Shown here one piece after another: positions 58,230 to 64,000 of a DNA stretch of 64,000 nt. The notes beneath the pieces were generated by a model, which was given only the letters and a program-made list of their open reading frames with translations, was not told the origin of the DNA and searched no databases. The DNA comes from Diphasiastrum complanatum (Eukaryota > Streptophyta > Lycopodiopsida > Lycopodiales > Lycopodiaceae). The translations under genes were made by a program, and so were the position numbers. Positions within the stretch are counted from its first letter, which is position 1. Every line of letters starts with the position of its first letter. Location of the stretch: NCBI GenBank assembly GCA_029204225.1, contig CM055097.1, positions 50,048,600-50,112,599 of the forward strand, read 5' to 3'.

Positions 58230-59036
58230 ATGGGATCACTTGGATCATTCCTCTTGGAAGCTAGTGAGAGGTTAAATTCTACAAACTACTCATTATGGAA
58301 AGTGAGGATGGAATCACTCCTAGTGCTCCAAGACCTCTATGATCTTGTTCTAGATGAAGAGGATGAACCTCTAGTAGGACAAAAATTGGTGAAGTACAAG
58401 AAGAGGGTAGGACAAGCATTACATTGTGTGAAAATGAATGTTAGTAATGATTTTCTCAAGGAAGTTTCCACTTGCACTTCAACCAAGGAAGCTTTGGATT
58501 CTTTAAAAGCTATATATGAATCCAAAAACACTTGAAGAGTGCTTATGCTAAAAAACCAAGTCTTGCAAAGCATGAGAAGAAGTGATGAAAGTGCACAAGA
58601 ATATGTCCTAAGAATCAAATCTCTCAACAAGGAACTTGCTATAATAGGAGATAAGATTCATGATAATGAACTTGTTCAAGTGATCATAAATGGATTTGAA
58701 GATAAGTACTCCAACTTGGTCCAAAGTTTTCCCATTCAAGAGAATCTACCTTCTATTGACAAGCTACATAGTGTGCTTGTGGCCGGGGAGTGTAGAGTCC
58801 AACATGCCAAGAGTACGATGAGTTCATTGTCCTTGCATGATGGAGATGAGAAAGCAAAGTTTTCAAGGAAAGGCAAAAAGAAGAACCAAAGCAATGGTGC
58901 TAAGTGTGAAAGATTTGGGATCAATTCAGATCCAAATCTATTAAAGATCTTTGGTTACAAAACAAGCTACTTCACCAATCCTGCCAATGTAGAAAAATCA
59001 GCATCTACACACAAAATAGAATGCAAACTTCAATAG
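58230..59036 (+). pseudogene. Ty1/copia gag fragment, plus strand
   Basis: Starts MGSLGSFLLEASERLNSTNY (58230), followed by WKVRMESLLVLQDLYDLV, KMNVSNDFLKEVSTCTSTKE, a stop at 58533, then ELVQVIINGFEDKYSNLVQ and MSSLSLHDGDEKAKFSRKG. This is the UBN2-type gag domain. It ends without a zinc knuckle at about 58915. Same family as the minus-strand pieces at 24.6-24.9 kb and probably as element F, which lies head-to-head next to it. Confidence 0.85.
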
Positions 59037-59039
59037 AAC

Positions 59040-59561
59040 TTGATCAAACATGAATCAAAACATAAATAGAAGCTAATGTCCATACATAAATAGTAACCTA
59101 CTATATCTCACACATGTGAACATGAAAATAACAAATATAGATCATTCTACACATAGAATTGCAAGATATCACAAGTTTAGTGCACCAATGGATAGTAGAG
59201 CCCAAGAGAACCATGTATAACCATGAAATGAGAGAGAAGAGAGAAGATCTGCTTCTCCATGAGTTACATCCCTTTTATAACAAGTCCAAACCTATTTGGC
59301 CACTTGGCTTTCCCTCCAAAATGTAAACCCTACTATTTTTGGGTCTAGATTCAATGTACCCAACATTTAAACTTGAATCTACTCAAACTCACCTTCTAGC
59401 TTTCACTCTATTTCCATATAGGTAATTCAAATGCCATTTAGACTAATATAACTTTGAAAATTCAAACTCTAAGTATAAAATAGTGTTTTGGCCTCAATTG
59501 TGTATATGACAATTTTATCAACTATGACCAATATTGACTAAACTAGTTGAAATCTCTCACA
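59040..59561 (-). repeat. Probable 3' LTR of copia element F
   Basis: On the minus strand it starts TGTGAGAGATTTCAAC right after the purine-rich GTTGAAGAGGGAG (59562-59574). Contains a TATA-like GTTATAAAAGGGATG near 59275. The far border was not determined. Confidence 0.55.
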
Positions 59562-60349
59562 CTCCCTCTTCAACTAGTTTTAGCTTAACCATAGAACTTT
59601 GATCCAACTCTAGAATGATATCCATCCTAAGTATAGACCTCCTTTCTAATGGTCTAAATAAGCCTTCACAATTGATATAGAGAATAGTGTCCACTTGGGA
59701 TGCTTGACTATTTCTTACATCAATTTTACATGTCAAGAAGTAAGTAGTACATAAAGAATCAAGTAGAATGTCAATGAAATGATTCCACCATGCTTCCAAC
59801 TCTGAAATCTCTGGAAAATTACAGCAAACAAACAATAAATGTGAGTGATCAACATTTGCTTGCATGTCTCCTCCTTCTTTGTCCTTTGTTGCCATGTATC
59901 CACCATGAAACTCCATGAATGAGCCTCCATCTATATCTTGCCTCAAAATACCATCATACCTTGATGACTTGATCATGAATGAGTGATATAATGAGCCTTA
60001 AATAGCTTCATTTCCATCAACAACACCAGCCAAAAATGCTAGTACAAATCCAACACCAAAATGATGCTCACCAATGTAGCTAGTTTTACCATATCTTGAC
60101 AATCTGCACACATCCACATGAAAATGCTCAAGCATGAGATTGAACAAGTAGAGTAAACTTTAACAACACTTCCTTGCTGCTCCTTTGACCTTATTTGAGT
60201 CTTCAATAACCTGAAAACATAGATCCTAACATCTTTGCCAATTGACTCTCCTTTGATGCTCTTGACTAGCTCTAGATTGCCACCTTCCCTTTTGCCTTGT
60301 TGAAGCCCTTTGAAATCAACCTCATGATCATCAAAGTATTGAACAAAAT
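59562..60349 (-). other. Unrecognised insert in place of RT-RNase H in element F
   Basis: Between the integrase tail and the polypurine tract of element F, where RT and RNase H should be, about 790 bp carry open minus-strand stretches of unknown identity. One (about 60350-60040) reads NFVQYFDDHEVDFKGLQQGK, then a membrane-like C-terminal part. The other (59976-59557, 139 codons) starts MIKSSRYDGILRQDIDGGSF and runs through the purine tract. Neither matches copia RT/RNase H motifs that I know. Captured host sequence, an extra element-specific region, or unusual decay are all possible. Confidence 0.4.
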
Positions 60350-61392
60350 TTATTTTCTAAATTCATTACTTGATTTTACAGAAAGATAACATCCATCTAC
60401 TTGCATAGCTCCATCTACACAAGAAGATCCTCCAAAAGATGTTTCATTCTTCATAAGAGCTTGATACTCATGATCCATTGCTTGGATCCACTCCTCTTCT
60501 TTCCTTGCTTCATCTACACTTGTAGGTTCATCAAAAGAGTTTAGGAAAGCAACATAATTTTCAGAAACTACTTGCTTACTCTTTTCATCATATGTGAGCC
60601 TTGAAGGTACTTGTCTTTCCCTTGATGTTCTCTTTGGCTTTTGACTTGATGAAGGTCTATCATCATCACCATCTAAAGTAGGATCCTTTACATCAACATC
60701 AAGAATGTTAGATCCATCCATATCACCATTGATAATGCTTGAAGACACTTTTGGAATGTTCCCCTCATAAAAAATGACATCTCTACCAACAATCACTTTT
60801 TTAGTAGAAGGAATGTAAACCTTGTAGGCTTTACTCACCTCACTATATCCAACAAAAATACCTTTCCTTGAAGATGGATCCTCCTTGGTCCTATGATCAA
60901 GACTGATGTTGACATAGCATGTGCTTCCAAAAGTTCTTAGAAAGTTGACACTCGGCCTCCTCTTGAATAGCATCTCAATAGGTGTCCTTCCATCCGAAAT
61001 AGCACTTGGCCACCTATTGCACAAGAAATTGGCACACAACAAAGCTTGATCCCAAAATGGTTTATCAAGATTAGCACTTAACCTCATGGATTTATCACTT
61101 TCACATAAAATGCTATTCTTCCTTTCAGCCACTCCATTTGTTGTGGGGTCCTTGGTGTTGTATACTCCCTCTTGATCCCATGCTCATCACAAAAGGCCTT
61201 GAGCTTGGTAGATATGTACCACCATTGTCACTCCTTAAGCACTTGATCTTTGTGGAAAATTGGTTCTCCCTTGCATTCTTGAACTTGACAAAGACATCAT
61301 ACACTTCATCCTTGCTCTTTAGTAGATATATCCAACAAAATCTACTAAAATCATCAATGAAAGTTACATACATCTTAGTCCACTATTGCTAA
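60350..61392 (-). pseudogene. Ty1/copia element F, integrase and connector
   Basis: Minus strand: FIDDFSRFCWIYLLKSKDEV, CLRSDNGGTY, a frameshift near 61130, then AERKNSILCESDKSMRL, PFWDQALLCANFLCNRWP, GRTPIEMLFKRRPSVNFLRTFG, VGYSEVSKAYKVY, the acidic linker and DEARKEEEWIQAMDHEYQALMKNET, the point where RT should begin. Instead it continues VDGAMQVDGCYLSVKSSNEF to a stop. No gag or protease on this strand. Integrase core Asp residues are visible (FIDD, RSDNGG). Confidence 0.88.
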
Positions 61393-61504
61393 TTGTAGTT
61401 CTAAGCCTAAGTCTAGAACATTGGAACTTAAGCTAGTCTAAATAAGTTCAACTTAAGTTAGTTCAGTTGTTTATGGTCCATTGGGGGTTTGTCCCATGGC
61501 ACCA

Positions 61505-62047
61505 ATTTAATTAGAAGTTAAGCTAAGTATAAGGGAAGCTCCCTAAGATCCTGCTTACAAGACAAAACACAATGGGAAACACACTATGGAGCAACCACCC
61601 AACCAAGTAGAAGCAACCAATCAACTCTAGAAGCTTAACTCCGAAGCCAAGGAATAAGAAGCATGAAGGTAGAGTGAAACCCTGGTAATGAATCAATGAC
61701 CAAAATGAGGAGTAGACCGAGTTTGGCCTCAATATATAGAGCCAAAAGCAACTTGGGCACATAGCCATGCATAGCCCTAAGTTCCCTATACATAGATTCA
61801 CCTAGAATAGAGTCCTAAGCATGGACCAACTATTCATAGAATTGTTGTTGATAACTCTACACATGCATACACTGTCTCATATCTTGTCTAAACTCCATTT
61901 AGTGTGTTCTGGGCCTCACAAGGATATTAGTTACTTTCGGGTCACATCCAGTATGACGTGGCATAACTAACATCTTGATTTACTGGAGTACCGTGTATCC
62001 AAGGCTAGGAGTATACTGAATCCTACTTACTGGCCATAGACACAACA
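61505..62047 (-). repeat. Possible LTR, minus strand
   Basis: On the minus strand TGTTGTGTCTATGGCC starts at 62047 directly after AAGGAGGGAAGAA, a polypurine-like stretch. Inside is a TATA-like CTCTATATATTGAGG (about 61745-61731). Below the other end lies TGGTGCCATGGGAC (61504-61491), which could be a primer site. No second copy is in the window, so this rests on structure only. Confidence 0.4.
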
Positions 62048-62060
62048 TTCTTCCCTCCTT

Positions 62061-63112
62061 AAATTGCTTCTATCCTTAGAAGCTCTCTAACAGGAAAGAA
62101 TAACAGGAACAGTTCTTTTAACTCTCAATATCAACCTAGAAAATCATTATCCTTAGTCTAACTTTCACATCAAGCAAGTACTTAGAGATGATCCTATTTT
62201 CCAAGTGATAATCTCTGCACTGGAGTACAACTCAGGTTTGAAAAGTACACTAAGCAATAAATTTTTCATCTGGGTTACATTCACCACAAGTTAGTAACAT
62301 CACCTTCATGTAAAAACACTGGGTGAAATAACCTAACTTAAGAGATTAAAGTTAAAGAAATAATGAGATAAGTATAATTACAGTTTGAAATTATCCACAA
62401 CTCTGACAGATAATTCATAAGCTTTCAAGTACAAATATCCTTAGAATCCAAATTCTAAGATATGATAATTCATTCAATTAGAATCTCTAGGAGAATCATT
62501 AAGATATAGAATGATTAAAACTCAACTCTGAGTATTCCGGATACTATTTTGAGTTAAATGCCTAAGAGATAGTTTCATATTTGTCAATAAGGGCCTAAAT
62601 AGTGGATTTACTATTTTTGACAAGTAGATAAGTGGATGAGGTCGGATTTGGACCCATTCTAAAATACTTGTAGATGGCTGATTTTTGAAACCACTTATTG
62701 AAATGTGGAAACAAAAGTTGCTCATGATTGTGGATGGTCTGTTAGATGAGATATCTAGATTCTAGCTTTTGCATGTAGATTTTGCTTGATTCCATATTTT
62801 GCATTTTTGGTGAAACCCTAAATTTGATAGGATCTCTTGATTTTAAGTTGCTGGACTTTTTCAAGAGTGTGTTTCAATCTTAGGTGTTGGCAAAAGTTCA
62901 TCATATTGTGTTTAGATCTATTGTGATCAAGAAATCAAATTCTATGTGCCAGGATTTGCTAGAAAGAGAAAAAGGAGAGGCTAGATTGTTTCCATATCTT
63001 TGTGATTTCTTCTTGAGTTTCATTTGTTGTTTTTCAGGGTTGTGCTTAGTGCATTGGAACAAGTTCAAAGAGAAGATCAGATCATTGCAACAAGGCAACC
63101 TCAAGTGGCTTC
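62061..63112. other. No gene seen
   Basis: AT-rich sequence; the last 200-300 bp may be the leader of the gag that starts near 63113. No primer binding site found. Confidence 0.4.
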
Positions 63113-64000
63113 ATGTTGGAAGGCAATGGTAGGCTTACCTCAACAAATTATTCTACTTGGAAGGTGAGGATGGAATATTTGCTTGAGATGAATGATTTGA
63201 TGGATATTGTTGTAGGTGTGGAGGAGAGACCTTTGGAACCACAAGATCAACTGAGGTATGACAAGAGGGCAAAGAAAGCTCTACATGTGATCGAGATGAA
63301 TGTGACTAATTTGATGGATTTGTTGTAGGTGTGGAGGAGAGACATTTGGAACCACAAGATCAACTGAGGTATGACAAGAGGGCAAAGAAAGCTCTACATG
63401 TGATCAAGATGAATGTGACTAATGAGCTTCTCAAGGAAGTTGGTAAGTGCACAACATCAAGTGAGGCTTGGGATTCTTTGAAGATGTAAGTCTATGTCTA
63501 GAGTTCTAGCTCTAAGAAGACAAATATTTTCTTGTACACAAAAGAAGGATGAAGGTGCTCATGCAGGTATTGATGAAAGCATTAAGGAGATAAAACTTGT
63601 TCAAGTTGTTCTTAATGGCTTGTTGGATGATCATGCTAATCTTGTTCAAAGTTTTGCTATTCAAAAGACTTTGCCAACTATGGTGGATTTGCAAGAGATC
63701 TTGGTGAATGAGGAGTTTAGGCTTCTATCAAGAGGAGGATCTACTTCCATTTCTCAAGTTGGAGAGGAGGAGGCTATGTTCTCAAAGGGCAAGTTCAAGG
63801 GCAAAGGCAAAGGCAAGAGGGCAAGATCAAGGTGAGGCTTCTACTTTTGTTGGCGAGAAGAAAGATGATCCAAGTTGAAGTGCTTTTATTGTGGAGTCAA
63901 AGGGCATTTTGCAAGTGATTGCTTCAAGAAAAAGAGAGATCAAGATGAGAATCAAGGCAATTTCATTTTTTATGAGGATGGTATTGGTGATCAAAACTCA
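63113..64000 (+). pseudogene. Ty1/copia gag, runs off window end
   Basis: Reads LEGNGRLTSTNYSTWKVRME, LLEMNDLMDIV, a 113-bp tandem duplication that shifts frame, NELLKEVGKCTTSSEAWDSL in another frame, then 63494-63835 (MSRVLALRRQIF, ELVQ-like KLVQVVLNGLLDDHANLVQ, AMFSKGKFKGKGKG). After further stops, CFYCGVKGHFASDC at about 63870 is a complete zinc knuckle. Same general family as the gags at 32.9 and 58.3 kb. The element continues past the window. Confidence 0.88.
63211..63436 (+). repeat. 113-bp tandem duplication inside copia gag
   Basis: The segment starting TGTAGGTGTGGAGGAGAGAC at 63211 repeats from 63324 with only a few differences (CTTTGG/ATTTGG, GATCGAG/GATCAAG). As 113 is not a multiple of three it breaks the gag frame. 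Confidence 0.93.

Overview
The window is nuclear DNA of a land plant. It holds two apparently intact host genes, separated and surrounded by decayed transposable elements. An A-type cyclin with plant-style splicing, Ty1/copia elements primed by the methionine initiator tRNA, a TNP2-type CACTA transposase, a MULE-like transposase and a plant-type UNC93-like protein all point to a vascular plant with a large, repeat-rich genome. The MULE-like family and the long GA and CA microsatellites make me think of a fern or other non-flowering plant, but that is only an impression.

Layout. 1-9.6 kb: a long (TC)n tract, a broken MULE-like transposase (plus strand), a SWIM zinc finger piece (minus strand) and a broken CACTA transposase. 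9.6-11.3 kb: 3' half of a copia element. 15.4-18.8 kb: the cyclin gene, 11 coding exons that join in phase into 486 codons, with a D-box and both cyclin folds. 20-31 kb: a copia gag with two zinc knuckles, an internally deleted copia element, a gypsy gag-protease remnant, and a long copia element lacking its 5' end and part of reverse transcriptase. 31.2-44.1 kb: a copia element apparently cut in two and inverted around a gag-only gypsy-like element; the two copia halves carry the same LTR in opposite orientation. The gypsy element's leader holds a striking cluster of GAGTCAT motifs and a tiny tRNA-like retroposon.

46.6-49.7 kb: an intronless UNC93-like membrane protein gene preceded by a GA/CA microsatellite; its stop codon lies in the first unit of a 73-bp, roughly 21-copy tandem array. 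50.2-51.7 kb: a very small LTR element with only 51 bp between its LTRs, then a Tourist-like MITE with TTA duplications. 53.2-57.8 kb: a Z-DNA-prone microsatellite and a minus-strand copia element with both LTRs and a near-perfect 5-bp target duplication. 58-64 kb: copia gag and integrase pieces in both orientations, one with its polymerase region replaced by unrecognised sequence.

The two host genes (cell-cycle control and membrane transport or channel regulation) show no functional link. The window's main interest is nested, rearranged and miniaturised retroelements and unusual tandem DNA. All calls come from reading the sequence and its translations; no database search was run.
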